Shown: positions 33,825-42,538 of the stretch, piece by piece
Numbering within the stretch: the stretch's first letter is position 1
Layout of the letters: every line of letters begins with the position of its first letter
Assembly: GCF_016820515.1 (NCBI RefSeq)
Contig: NZ_JADHDV010000009.1
Coordinates: 62,001 to 126,000, forward strand
DNA length: 64,000 nt
Direction of reading: 5' to 3'
Origin: Pseudoxanthomonas beigongshangi
GTDB taxonomy: Bacteria; Pseudomonadota; Gammaproteobacteria; Xanthomonadales; Xanthomonadaceae
The notes under the pieces: model-generated
Told to the model about the DNA's origin: nothing
Database searches by the model: none
What the model saw: only the letters and a program-made list of their open reading frames with translations
Translations under genes and position numbers: made by a program

Positions 33825-34256
33825 ATGGATACGCCGTCCGCCACTGCGATCCTCTGGCCCGCGGTGGCGATGGCGGGACTGACGTTCCTGGTCTGGATCC
33901 GTCTGTATCACCTGCGGCTGGGCGAGATGATGCGCAAGCGCATCGACGCGCAGGCGCTGGCCGGATCGGCCGACGCGGCGCGTCTGTTGTCCGACACCCG
34001 CGCGTCGGACAACTTCCGCAACCTGTTCGAGGTGCCGGTGTTGTTCTACGCGGGCGTGCTGCTCGCCGCCCAGGCCGGCATCGGCGACCTCGTCATGCTG
34101 GTGATGGCGTGGGCGTTCGTCGGCCTGCGTGCGGTGCACAGCGGCGTGCAATGCACGATCAATCACGTGATGACCCGCTTCGTCGCATACGCCCTGGCGA
34201 CGCTGGTCCTGATGGTTTTCTGGGCGCGCATGGCCTGGCTGCTCTGGTTGGCATGA
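33825..34256 (+). CDS. MAPEG family membrane protein
   Basis: 143 aa with four membrane helices. [20 protein letters not shown] and [20 protein letters not shown] (the F-R-N-x-x-E-x-P-x-x-F motif) mark the MAPEG family, to which glutathione-dependent enzymes of lipid and peroxide metabolism belong. It is inserted between sdhB (four nt gap) and sdhE (ATGA overlap), so it is part of the sdh transcript in this lineage. A role in the respiratory complex has not been shown; function unknown. Confidence 0.88.
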   Translation: MDTPSATAILWPAVAMAGLTFLVWIRLYHLRLGEMMRKRIDAQALAGSADAARLLSDTRASDNFRNLFEVPVLFYAGVLLAAQAGIGDLVMLVMAWAFVGLRAVHSGVQCTINHVMTRFVAYALATLVLMVFWARMAWLLWLA

Positions 34257-34504
34257 ATCCCCAAGACGTGGAACTCAAGCGCATCCGCTGGCGCTGCCGG
34301 CGCGGCATGCGCGAACTGGATCAATTGTTCGAACGCCACCTCGATCGCGCCTGGGCGGGATCTTCCGAGGCCGAGCGCGGTGTTTTCCTACGGCTGCTCG
34401 ATTGCGAGGACGATAAGCTCTGGCGCTGGTTCATGGGCTACGAGCAATGTCCCGATGGCGAACTCGCCGCACTCATCCAGCGCATCCGCGCCTTGCCGGC
34501 TTGA
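34253..34504 (+). CDS. sdhE: FAD assembly factor SdhE (succinate dehydrogenase flavinylation)
   Basis: 83 aa, all helical. The diagnostic motif RRGMRELD (RGxxE) at about residues 16-23 lies before DQLFERHL, and the family end [20 protein letters not shown] is present. SdhE promotes covalent attachment of FAD to SdhA and FrdA; it is the bacterial homologue of SDHAF2. The ATG overlaps the MAPEG stop. Its last 50 nt overlap the probable start of ygfX in another frame. Confidence 0.95.
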   Translation: MNPQDVELKRIRWRCRRGMRELDQLFERHLDRAWAGSSEAERGVFLRLLDCEDDKLWRWFMGYEQCPDGELAALIQRIRALPA

Positions 34505-34904
34505 ATGGCGCCCCTCGCGCCTGTTGTGCGCGATCCTGATCCTGCTGGGCATCGGCGCCGGCCTGGCGGTGCTGGCCAGCGAAATGCCGCGTGCCGCGGC
34601 CTGGCCGCTGGCGATGGGCGCCGCGTTGCAGGGTGTCCGCCTGGCCCGTCGCGAAGCGCGCAGGCCGGTCCTGTCCTGGGTCTTCCCGGCCAGCGGCCCG
34701 GTGACCATGGAGGGGATACCGGTGCGGGAGGCCGAACTGGTCTGGCGCGGGCCGCTGGCCATCCTGCACTGGCGGGACCGGCGGGGACGCCGCCACCGCC
34801 TGGGCTGGTGGCCCGACACCCTGCCGGCCCCGGCCCGGCGTGAACTGCGGCTGGCCGCTGGCATCGATGGTGCTTCGCGCGCCCCCCGGCCGATGGCACC
34901 ATAG
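34455..34904 (+). CDS. ygfX: YgfX (CptA)-like membrane protein
   Basis: 149 aa from ATG 34455. The core is [20 protein letters not shown] and a second hydrophobic stretch [18 protein letters not shown], then a beta-rich soluble part [23 protein letters not shown] ending WWPDTLP. Two membrane spans plus a small soluble domain and a place right after sdhE match YgfX, reported both as a partner of SdhE and as toxin CptA of the YgfYX pair. The start must lie inside sdhE because LEWRPSRLL, the conserved N-terminal part, begins at the sdhE stop; the first in-frame ATG gives a 50-nt overlap. Confidence 0.7.
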   Translation: MANSPHSSSASAPCRLEWRPSRLLCAILILLGIGAGLAVLASEMPRAAAWPLAMGAALQGVRLARREARRPVLSWVFPASGPVTMEGIPVREAELVWRGPLAILHWRDRRGRRHRLGWWPDTLPAPARRELRLAAGIDGASRAPRPMAP

Positions 34905-34908
34905 GCCG

Positions 34909-36156
34909 ATGTTCAAACCCGTCCCCGTCGCCATCGGCCTGCGCTATCTCCGCGCCAAGCGCCGCAACGGCTTCATCTCCTTCATCTCGCTGGCTTCCAT
35001 CATCGGCATCGCGCTCGGCGTGGCGGTGCTCATCACCACGCTGTCGGTGATGAATGGCTTCCAGCGGGAAATCCGCGATCGCCTGCTGCAGATGACCGCC
35101 CATGCGACCGTGGCCGGCGCCGGCGAGGACATGCAGGACTGGCCGCACGCGGTGCGTGTGGCGATGCAGGATCCACGCGTGGCCGGCGCGGCGCCCTATG
35201 TGGACGTACAGGCGATGCTGTCCGGCAACGCGGATCCGCAGGGCGCGCTGGTCCAGGGCATCGTGCCCTCGGAGGAGCGCAAGGTGTCGGTACTGGGCGA
35301 CAAGATGAAGGCGGGACGGCTCGACTCGCTGCAGCCCGGCGAATTCAACATCCTGCTGGGGCAGGAACTGGCCGCCTGGTTGCGGGTGGGCGTGGGCGAC
35401 AGCGTGGTCGTGACCGCCGGCAACTTCCAGGGCACGCCGATGGGGGCGATGCCCAAGATCAAGCGTTTCACCGTGTCGGGCATCTTCGCGGTGGGCCACA
35501 ACGACATCGACCGCAACCTGGCGGTGGCGCACATCGCGGATCTGCAACGCGTGCTGCGGATGGGCGACGGCGTGACCGGCGTGCGCCTGAAGCTGCACGA
35601 CATGGACCAGGCGATGACCGTGGCGCGCGATCTGGTCTACCGGCTGGGGCACGTCTACCGGGTCAGCGACTGGATGAGCCAGAACGCCAACCTGTACCAC
35701 TCGCTGAAGATGGAAAAGACGGTGATGGGCATCCTGCTGTCGCTGATCATCCTGATGGGCGCGTTCTCGCTGGTGAACTCGCAGGTGATGCTGGTGACCG
35801 ACAAGCAGGCCGACATCGCCATCCTGCGCACGCTGGGGCTGACCCCGCGCGGGGTGATGCAGGTGTTCATGGTGCAGGGGTCGCTGATCGGCATCATCGG
35901 CACCGTGGCCGGCGTCATCGGCGGCATCGCCCTGACCATGAACCTGGAAAGCATCCTCGACGTCATCGAGAAAGTGTTCAACGTGACCCTGTTGCCGCCG
36001 GACGTCTACTACATCACCGGCCTGCCGTACGACCTGAGGCCCGACGATGTGACGACCATTGCCTGCGTGGCGCTGGCAATGAGCTTCCTGGCCACGCTGT
36101 ACCCGGCCTGGCGCGCGGCCCGGACCCAGCCGGCGGAGGCCCTGCGCTATGAGTGA
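34909..36156 (+). CDS. lolC: Lipoprotein-releasing ABC transporter permease LolC/LolE
   Basis: 415 aa MacB-type permease. The start [20 protein letters not shown] precedes a first span ([20 protein letters not shown]). A large periplasmic domain follows, and three spans occupy the C-terminal third ([20 protein letters not shown], then [20 protein letters not shown]). [23 protein letters not shown] is the coupling helix with the LolD partner. The complex extracts mature lipoproteins from the inner membrane and hands them to LolA. A single permease gene with lolD fits either LolC/E or the LolF arrangement; a second permease is not here. Confidence 0.92.
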   Translation: MFKPVPVAIGLRYLRAKRRNGFISFISLASIIGIALGVAVLITTLSVMNGFQREIRDRLLQMTAHATVAGAGEDMQDWPHAVRVAMQDPRVAGAAPYVDVQAMLSGNADPQGALVQGIVPSEERKVSVLGDKMKAGRLDSLQPGEFNILLGQELAAWLRVGVGDSVVVTAGNFQGTPMGAMPKIKRFTVSGIFAVGHNDIDRNLAVAHIADLQRVLRMGDGVTGVRLKLHDMDQAMTVARDLVYRLGHVYRVSDWMSQNANLYHSLKMEKTVMGILLSLIILMGAFSLVNSQVMLVTDKQADIAILRTLGLTPRGVMQVFMVQGSLIGIIGTVAGVIGGIALTMNLESILDVIEKVFNVTLLPPDVYYITGLPYDLRPDDVTTIACVALAMSFLATLYPAWRAARTQPAEALRYE

Positions 36157-36865
36157 GAAGACCGCGACGGCCGACGGCACCGTCATCCGCGCCGACCACC
36201 TCGGCAAGACCTATGCCGAGGGCAAGATGCGCACGCCGGTGTTCGATGGCCTGGAACTGGCCGTGCATCCCGGCGAGACGGTCGCGATCGTCGGCGCGTC
36301 CGGCGCCGGCAAGAGCACGTTGCTGCACCTGCTGGGGGGGCTGGACACGCCGACCGCGGGCGAGGTGTACGTCGCCGGACAGAAGATGTCGGCGCTGTCG
36401 GACGCGGCGCGCGGCCAGCTGCGCAACCGCGCGCTCGGTTTCGTCTACCAGTTCCATCACCTGCTGCCGGAATTCACCGCGCTGGAGAACGTGATGATGC
36501 CGGTGATGCTGGGCGGCACCGATGCGAATGCCGCGCGCCAGCGTGCGCGCGACCTGCTGGAAGCGGTCGGTTTGGGCCACCGCATCGAGCACAAGCCCGG
36601 TGAACTGTCCGGCGGCGAGCGCCAGCGCGCCGCGGTGGCGCGCGCGCTGGTCAACCAGCCGGCCTGCGTGCTGGGTGACGAACCCACCGGCAACCTGGAC
36701 GAAAAGACCGCCGCGACCGTGTTCGATCTGATGCTCGGCCTCAACCGCGCGCAGAAGACCAGCCTGGTCCTGGTCACTCACGATCGTCGCCTGGCCCGTC
36801 GCCTCGACCGCGTGCTGGAACTGCACGAAGGCAAGCTGCGCCAGCTCGCCCACGCCGACGTCTGA
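36149..36865 (+). CDS. lolD: Lipoprotein-releasing system ATP-binding protein LolD
   Basis: 238 aa ABC ATPase. Walker [10 protein letters not shown] lies at about residues 48-56, then [17 protein letters not shown], signature [15 protein letters not shown], Walker [12 protein letters not shown] and H-loop VTHDRRL. It drives LolCE. The start overlaps the last 8 nt of lolC. A GTAG-headed REP-like hairpin lies right after the stop and may end or stabilise the transcript. Confidence 0.95.
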   Translation: MSEKTATADGTVIRADHLGKTYAEGKMRTPVFDGLELAVHPGETVAIVGASGAGKSTLLHLLGGLDTPTAGEVYVAGQKMSALSDAARGQLRNRALGFVYQFHHLLPEFTALENVMMPVMLGGTDANAARQRARDLLEAVGLGHRIEHKPGELSGGERQRAAVARALVNQPACVLGDEPTGNLDEKTAATVFDLMLGLNRAQKTSLVLVTHDRRLARRLDRVLELHEGKLRQLAHADV

Positions 36866-36867
36866 CC

Positions 36868-36889
36868 GTAGAGCGGAGCTTGCTCCGCT
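36868..36889. repeat. REP-like palindrome with GTAG head (SMAG type)
   Basis: GTAG is followed by AGCGGAGC-TT-GCTCCGCT, a perfect 8-bp stem. Elements with a GTAG head and such a stem are the REP family described in Stenotrophomonas maltophilia. It sits between the convergent genes lolD and the HD hydrolase. It belongs to a different family from the pair at 5575-5705. Confidence 0.65.
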
Positions 36890-36905
36890 GTTCGCAGCTC
36901 CCGCC

Positions 36906-37484
36906 TCAGGCGCCGAAAAACTCCCGCTCCCGCGCTTCCGCCAGCCGGACTTCGAGATAGCGCCACAGCGCCGGGCATCCGGCCTCGATCGGCGGTCCGA
37001 CCCGCCGCACCACGCGCTCGTGGCTGATGCCGTTCTCGCGCCAGCTCTGACCCTGGTTGGCCAGGTTCAGCAAAACCGGCATGGCGCGGTCGACGGCATT
37101 GGCGAAGATCGCCTCCGGCGTTTGCGCATCGTCGAATTCCTGCCACAAGGCGAGCAGTGATCCACCCTCGGACGCCGGCAGCAAGCCGAAGATACGCCGT
37201 ACCGCCACCAGCTCGGCGGCCTTGCGTTCCTCCCAGCCTCCCTCCACGAAGGCCATCGTGTCGCCGGTGTCGATTTCGCCGATGTCATGCACCAGCAGCA
37301 TGCGGATCACCCGGTCCATGTCGATGCCCGCCGGGGCATGCGGCGCCAGCGAACTGGCCAACAACGCCAGCTGCCAGCTGTGTTCGGCGGAATTCTCGTA
37401 GCGGTCGCTGTCGCGCAGGCGAATCTTGCGGGTGACCGCCTTGAGTCTGTCCACTTCGAGGATGAAATCGACGATGGCTTGCAT
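36906..37484 (-). CDS. HD domain hydrolase (YfbR-like 5'-nucleotidase type)
   Basis: 192 aa. HD-domain metal ligands are visible: H35 in NSAEHSWQLALLA, the HD pair in LLVHDIGEIDTGDT (residues 65-66), and Asp in FANAVDRAMPVLLN (about 131). This pattern fits the HDDC2/YfbR branch, which removes phosphate from deoxyribonucleoside monophosphates. The ATG at 37484 gives MQAIVDFILEVDRLKAVTRK, the expected N-terminus. The upstream phospholipase C gene on the same strand ends only after 37526, so the two are separated by about 40 nt. Confidence 0.88.
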   Translation of the reverse strand: MQAIVDFILEVDRLKAVTRKIRLRDSDRYENSAEHSWQLALLASSLAPHAPAGIDMDRVIRMLLVHDIGEIDTGDTMAFVEGGWEERKAAELVAVRRIFGLLPASEGGSLLALWQEFDDAQTPEAIFANAVDRAMPVLLNLANQGQSWRENGISHERVVRRVGPPIEAGCPALWRYLEVRLAEAREREFFGA

Positions 37485-37525
37485 GGCGCTTGTTGCGGAG
37501 TTTGGAAATGGAAGAGGGGGAATGC

Positions 37526-39646
37526 TCAAGTTCCCATCGCCGGATCCGAGATCCCGTCGGCCCCGGTTTCCAGGCGTCCGGCGAAGCGGCGCAGGAAACC
37601 ATCCGTGCCCGCCACGCTGAAATCGTACCAGCCGCCGTATGGGGAGAGCGCCCAGCGCCATGGCCTGCGCTCCCCGGGCGCAAGTTCGGCGGCTTGGGGA
37701 GCTTCGTTGCGGTAGGCGTTGGCGACGAGCGATATCGGACCGCGATGCCCGCCGTGGTTGGTAACCTCCAGCAGCAGGGACGCGGTGGCCACCTCGTATG
37801 CCGCTTTCACCTCGAGGGCCGCGCGTGCGTGGGTGTCGCCGCGGAACTGGCGATGGAATCCGTTTGGTCCGAGCACCCACAGGTCGTAATGGCCCTCGTC
37901 GGTGGCCCGCGTGTCCCAGGTGCCGGCGAGCTGCCGACCGGCCTCGATCGCGTAGCGTCGCGGAACGCGCTCCAGGTGCAGGCGATCGTAGACGTGGAAG
38001 ACCGCGCCGGCGCGTCCGCTGTTGATGAATTCCAGGGTCACCGTGCCATCGCTCTGCACGCCGCCGTGCACATGCAGTTCGTAGGGCAGGGCGCGGGATG
38101 GGCGGCTGCCGGTGGCCTGCCGGGGAGGCTGCTGTTGGCCTTCCGCGGGTGGCAACAGTGCAGGCAAAGCTTCCTGGGCGGCGCGCAGCGCATCCGCCAC
38201 CGACCGGCGCTGCCGTGGCAGGCGCGGCGGTACTTCGGCGTTCGGGTTGGCGAAGTTGAAGGCGCTGGTGAGATCGCCGGCCACCGCGCGACGATAGGCG
38301 CTGATGTTCGGCTCGGCCACGCCGAAACGCGCTTCCAGGAAGCGCAGCACGGAGGTGTGATCGAACACCTGCGAGTTGATCCAGCCGCCGCGGCTCCACG
38401 GCGACACCACGTACATCGGCACGCGTGGTCCCGGTCCGTAGGGGCGGCCATCGGTGTGGTACTCGCCCGCCGTGGACACCGAGGACGCGCCAGCGAGGCG
38501 ACCGTCGGCCTCGAACGCCGGCGCGGCGGGCGGAGGCACGTGATCGAAGAAGCCGTCGTTCTCGTCGAAGTTCACCAGCAGCACCGTCCGGCTCCATATG
38601 TCCGGATCCGCCGTCAACGCTTCCAGGACCTGCTGCGTGTACCAGCCGCCCTGCACGGGGCTGGAGGGATCCGGATGTTCGGAATAGATCGCGGGCGCGA
38701 CGATCCACGACACCTGCGGCAGCGTGCCCGCGGCGATGTCGTCCTTCAGCGCCTGCAGGAAACCGCCATCGGGCAGGGTGTTGCCAACGCCTTTCAGCAA
38801 CGGGCTGATCGCTTCGTCGTCGCTCCGGTAGGGCGGGAAGGCCGTCGCCTTGGGCGGATTGCCGCGCGCGCGGTTCGCCTCGCGATAGGCCCGGAAGCCG
38901 GCCAGTGGATTGTCGGTGAAGTTGTCCGGCAGGTTCTGGTACACCTTCCAGCTGACGCCCGCGGCCTGCAAGCGTTCGGGATAGGTGGTCCAGCGATAGT
39001 CGCCGCCTTCGGCGTCGAACGAATCGCCGCTGTTGTCGATCACCGGTCCGCCCGCCGCGCCGGCCGGGTCGTTGGTGCCGCTCCAATGGAACAGCCGGTT
39101 GGTGTTGGTGCCGCCATGGAATGCGCAGTGGTAGGCATCGCACAGGGTGAATGCGTTGGCGAGGGCGAACTGGAATGCAAGCTCGGCCTCGGTGTAGTAG
39201 CCCATTGATTGCGGCTGCTTGTGCGTGGGCCAGTCCCGCATGCGCCCCAGATCCCACGCGGCCTGGGCGTCGGGATAGCTGTGCGGGGTGCCGGCGACGC
39301 GCTGCGCGTTGCCGCTGCGCCCATCCAGGTGATAAGGCAGCACGATGCGCGAAGCGTCCTCATGGGTGTAGCGCTGCTGCCAGACCGTGCGGCCTCCGGC
39401 CAGCGGTATCGGGAAGCGATCGCCGAATCCGCGCGCGCCGCGCAAGGTGCCGAAGTAGTGATCGAACGAGCGGTTTTCCTGCATCAGGATCACCACATGC
39501 TTGACGTCGTTGATGGTGCCGCTGGCGTGGTGTGCCGGAATCGCCAGAGCGCGGCGAATGGCGGGCAGGAAGGCCGCCAGCGCCATCGAAGCGGCGGCGC
39601 CTGCGCCCGCGCGGCGGAGGAAATCGCGTCGACTGTGGGAGGTCAT
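37526..39646 (-). CDS. Phosphocholine-specific phospholipase C (Tat-exported)
   Basis: 706 aa. The N-terminus MTSHSRRDFLRRAGAGAAAS is a twin-arginine signal. The catalytic domain of the acid phosphatase/PLC superfamily follows with VVILMQENRSFDHYFGTLRG, SMGYYTEAELAFQFALANAF, HWSGTNDPAG and LLVNFDENDGFFDHVPPP. Two C-terminal beta domains (about residues 510-700, DUF756-type) are present, as in Pseudomonas PlcH/PlcN. The enzyme hydrolyses phosphatidylcholine in the medium or periplasm. It is read alone, divergent from comEC, and is an accessory gene between the otherwise conserved lolCD and comEC-exbBD blocks. Confidence 0.92.
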   Translation of the reverse strand: MTSHSRRDFLRRAGAGAAASMALAAFLPAIRRALAIPAHHASGTINDVKHVVILMQENRSFDHYFGTLRGARGFGDRFPIPLAGGRTVWQQRYTHEDASRIVLPYHLDGRSGNAQRVAGTPHSYPDAQAAWDLGRMRDWPTHKQPQSMGYYTEAELAFQFALANAFTLCDAYHCAFHGGTNTNRLFHWSGTNDPAGAAGGPVIDNSGDSFDAEGGDYRWTTYPERLQAAGVSWKVYQNLPDNFTDNPLAGFRAYREANRARGNPPKATAFPPYRSDDEAISPLLKGVGNTLPDGGFLQALKDDIAAGTLPQVSWIVAPAIYSEHPDPSSPVQGGWYTQQVLEALTADPDIWSRTVLLVNFDENDGFFDHVPPPAAPAFEADGRLAGASSVSTAGEYHTDGRPYGPGPRVPMYVVSPWSRGGWINSQVFDHTSVLRFLEARFGVAEPNISAYRRAVAGDLTSAFNFANPNAEVPPRLPRQRRSVADALRAAQEALPALLPPAEGQQQPPRQATGSRPSRALPYELHVHGGVQSDGTVTLEFINSGRAGAVFHVYDRLHLERVPRRYAIEAGRQLAGTWDTRATDEGHYDLWVLGPNGFHRQFRGDTHARAALEVKAAYEVATASLLLEVTNHGGHRGPISLVANAYRNEAPQAAELAPGERRPWRWALSPYGGWYDFSVAGTDGFLRRFAGRLETGADGISDPAMGT

Positions 39647-40116
39647 GGCGTGGGCCTGGTGGGAAATCCTGGCGGGGCAACGCGAACGGGAATCGTGTGT
39701 TCGCATCGCCGGTGATGCCTCGACGCGTCGCGTCCGGCGGAAGCATGCAGTCTTGCGGCGGGGTGGAAACGGCGTCAATAGCTTGGGGCGTGCCACGGTC
39801 CCTGCGATGAAACAATCGAAAGGATTCGCCGTTTCGTCCTTGCGGTCGGTATCGCGGCATGCGAACGATGCGCTGGATCGCCGACCCGTGTCGGGCTTGC
39901 CTGACATGCATGCGCGGCTTCCGCCGATTCCGTCATGCACGGACGGCGCGTAGCGTTGCGGGGTGCCTGGAATGGAAACCAGCCGTCGTGCATGTCGAAG
40001 GAAATGGAAGTCCGCCGGAGCGGCCGGAACCCGGTCGTCCGCCACGCGAGCCTGGCGGAAGCCGCACGCCGGATCGCGAGTGCCTGCCACGCCAAGGTGG
40101 GCGCCTCAACGCCGGG
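39647..40116. other. Intergenic stretch between phospholipase C and comEC
   Basis: 470 nt containing the divergent promoters. An open frame in phase with comEC runs through from 39859 but shows no ComEC resemblance and is rich in Arg and Pro, so I read it as non-coding. I see no RNA gene or repeat in it. Confidence 0.4.
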
Positions 40117-42474
40117 GTGCCTGCCTTGTTCGGCGTGGGAACCGCCGTGGCGTTGCTGGCCGGCGCCGGCCTGTGCCTGGCGATGCCCAGGCTCCCGGCG
40201 GCATTGCTGTTGTGGCTGCCGGGCATCGCCGGCGCCATGGCATGGCTGTGGCGCTGGCGGGGACGCTGGCTGGGCGCATTGCTGCTCGGATTCGCGTGGG
40301 CCGGATTGCAGGCGGGCTGGGCGCTGGCGCAGCGGATTCCGCCGGATCTGGAGCGGCGCCCGTTGGTCGTGACCGGGACCGTCGCCGATCTGCCCCAGCA
40401 TGAGGCAAGGCGGACCCGGTTCCTGTTCACCGTGGAAGAAGGCGAGGGACCCGCGGCGGCATTGCGGGGGCGGCGGATCATGCTGTCCTGGCACGACGAC
40501 TACGGAACCCGGCTGGCCGGCCCTCGCTTGAAACTGCGCGCCGGCGAACGCTGGCGGCTCGCCGTCAAGCTGCGCGCGCCGCGCGGCCTGCGCAACCCGG
40601 GTGGATTCGACAGCGAAAAACACGCGCTGCTGCAACGGGTTGGCGCAACCGGTCACCTGCATCGACCCGAGCGCGCGCAGCGGCTTTCCGGCGCTGCCGG
40701 CGTCGACGCCTGGCGCGAGGTGATGGCCGCGCGCATCGGCCAGTCGGTGGCTTCGCCGTCTTCGCGTTTCGTGCGCGCGCTGGCGCTTGGCGATACCCGC
40801 GGGTTGACCCGGGATGACTGGCATGTCCTGCGCGCGACCGGCCTGACCCATCTGATCGCGATCTCGGGCTTCCACGTGGGCATGGTGGCCAGCGCCATCG
40901 CACTGCTTATCGGCGGACTGTGGCGCCTGTTTCCCGCGTGGGCGCGATCACTGCCGCGTCCGCAGGCGATGGGCGTGGCGGCGGTGCTGGCCGCGCTCGG
41001 CTATGCCGTCCTGGCGGGTTTCGCGTTACCGACCCTGCGTACCGTGCTGATGATGGCGGTATGGGCAGCGGCCCGGCTGGGGCGCCGGCCCGCCGGGGTG
41101 GCCGACGCATTGGCGCTCGCGCTGATTGCGGTGCTGCTGTTCGATCCGCTGTCGCCGTTGGCCGCCGGGTTCTGGTTGAGTTTCGGCGGGGTCGCCTGGC
41201 TGGCCTGGTGCCTGCCGGCGGCCGGCGCCCAACATTGGCTGCGCGGATTCCTGTCCGCGCAGGCGGTGGCGACGGTGGGATTGCTGCCATTGACGGTGGT
41301 GCTGTTCGACCAGGCCTCGCTGGCCGGCCCCTTCGCGAACCTGATCGCCATCCCCTGGTGGAGCCTGGTGGTGGTGCCGTTGTCGCTGCTGGGCACCGCG
41401 GCCGAGGCACTGCTTCCCGGTGCCGGCGCATGGCCATGGCGATGGGCGGCGGCCTGTTTCGATCTGACCTGGCCGGGTTTCCACTGGCTGTCGGGCAGTC
41501 GTTTTTCCCTCTGGTGGCTGCCGGAGGCGGCACCCTGGGCGGTGGCTGCGGCGCTGGCCGGTGCGTTCTGGATGCTGCTGCCGCGCGGCGTACCGGGCAA
41601 GCCGCTGGCCGCCTTGCTGTGGTTGCCGCTGCTGTGGCCGGACCGAGGGTTGCCGCGGTCCGGCGAGGTCCAATTGGCGATGATCGATGTCGGCCAGGGA
41701 CTGTCGGTGCTGGTCCGGACCTCGGAGCATGCATTGCTGTACGACATGGGACCGGCGATGCGCGATGGATTCGACGCCGGCGAGCGCGCGGTGGTACCGG
41801 CGTTGCGCGCCTGGGGCGTGTCGCGGCTGGACCGGGTGGTGGTCAGCCACGACGACAACGACCACATCGGCGGCCTGGCCAGCGTGCTGCGCGCCTTGCC
41901 GGCCGGCGTTGCCCAGGCGCCGCCGGGCCAGACCGCCGCGGTGGAAGCGGCGCTGCCCGTGCGGTCGGAGTCCGCCCCGGGGCCGCCCATCCGTACCTGC
42001 GTGGCCGGCGAGGCCTGGGAGTGGGATGGCGTGCGCTTCCTCTTCCTGCACCCGCACCGTCATTTTCCCAATCTGGGCAACGAATCCAGTTGCGTGTTGC
42101 GTGTCGAGACCGCGCATGGCGCGGCGCTGCTGACCGGCGACATCGGCGACGTGATCGAACGTGAACTGGTGCGGCGATTCCCGGCGCAGGTACGCGCCGA
42201 GGTGGTGTTCGCGCCACACCATGGCAGCGCGGGCTCGTCGGATCCCGCTTTCGTCGCCGCGACCGGCGCGCGCTTGCTGCTGGTCTCCAGCGGCCACCGC
42301 AACCGGTTCGGCCATCCCAAACCGCAGGTGGTGGCGCGCTGGCAGGAGGGCGGGGCGGAAGTGGTCGGCACCGCCGAGGGCGGGGCCGTACAGGTCTGGC
42401 TGTCGCCAGAGGGGCTGGCGGTGCGTGAACGTCGTCACGCCCGGCCCAGGCTGTGGGATGCGGCGCGGCGCTGA
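40117..42474 (+). CDS. comEC: ComEC/Rec2 family DNA uptake channel protein
   Basis: 785 aa from GTG 40117. In order: an N-terminal hydrophobic region with three spans; a soluble DUF4131/OB-like domain (RPLVVTGTVADLPQHEARRT); the competence domain with about seven spans, opening at RALALGDTRGLTRDDWHVLR then THLIAISGFHVGMVASAI; and a metallo-beta-lactamase domain from about 600, with MIDVGQGLSVLVR, VSHDDNDHIGG and VVFAPHHGSAGSSD. It should move single-stranded DNA across the inner membrane. The start is uncertain: a longer in-frame extension exists but lacks family resemblance. Stop lies 64 nt before exbB. Confidence 0.9.
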   Translation: MPALFGVGTAVALLAGAGLCLAMPRLPAALLLWLPGIAGAMAWLWRWRGRWLGALLLGFAWAGLQAGWALAQRIPPDLERRPLVVTGTVADLPQHEARRTRFLFTVEEGEGPAAALRGRRIMLSWHDDYGTRLAGPRLKLRAGERWRLAVKLRAPRGLRNPGGFDSEKHALLQRVGATGHLHRPERAQRLSGAAGVDAWREVMAARIGQSVASPSSRFVRALALGDTRGLTRDDWHVLRATGLTHLIAISGFHVGMVASAIALLIGGLWRLFPAWARSLPRPQAMGVAAVLAALGYAVLAGFALPTLRTVLMMAVWAAARLGRRPAGVADALALALIAVLLFDPLSPLAAGFWLSFGGVAWLAWCLPAAGAQHWLRGFLSAQAVATVGLLPLTVVLFDQASLAGPFANLIAIPWWSLVVVPLSLLGTAAEALLPGAGAWPWRWAAACFDLTWPGFHWLSGSRFSLWWLPEAAPWAVAAALAGAFWMLLPRGVPGKPLAALLWLPLLWPDRGLPRSGEVQLAMIDVGQGLSVLVRTSEHALLYDMGPAMRDGFDAGERAVVPALRAWGVSRLDRVVVSHDDNDHIGGLASVLRALPAGVAQAPPGQTAAVEAALPVRSESAPGPPIRTCVAGEAWEWDGVRFLFLHPHRHFPNLGNESSCVLRVETAHGAALLTGDIGDVIERELVRRFPAQVRAEVVFAPHHGSAGSSDPAFVAATGARLLLVSSGHRNRFGHPKPQVVARWQEGGAEVVGTAEGGAVQVWLSPEGLAVRERRHARPRLWDAARR

Positions 42475-42538
42475 GGGGCGGCTGGGCTATCCTATCGCCC
42501 ATCGATGCAACGGCTCCCCGGAGCCCCGAGGACTTAAC

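Noticed and set aside
31184..33844. 886-codon open frame on the minus strand
   Set aside because: Shadow of sdhA and sdhB; composition typical of antisense frames.
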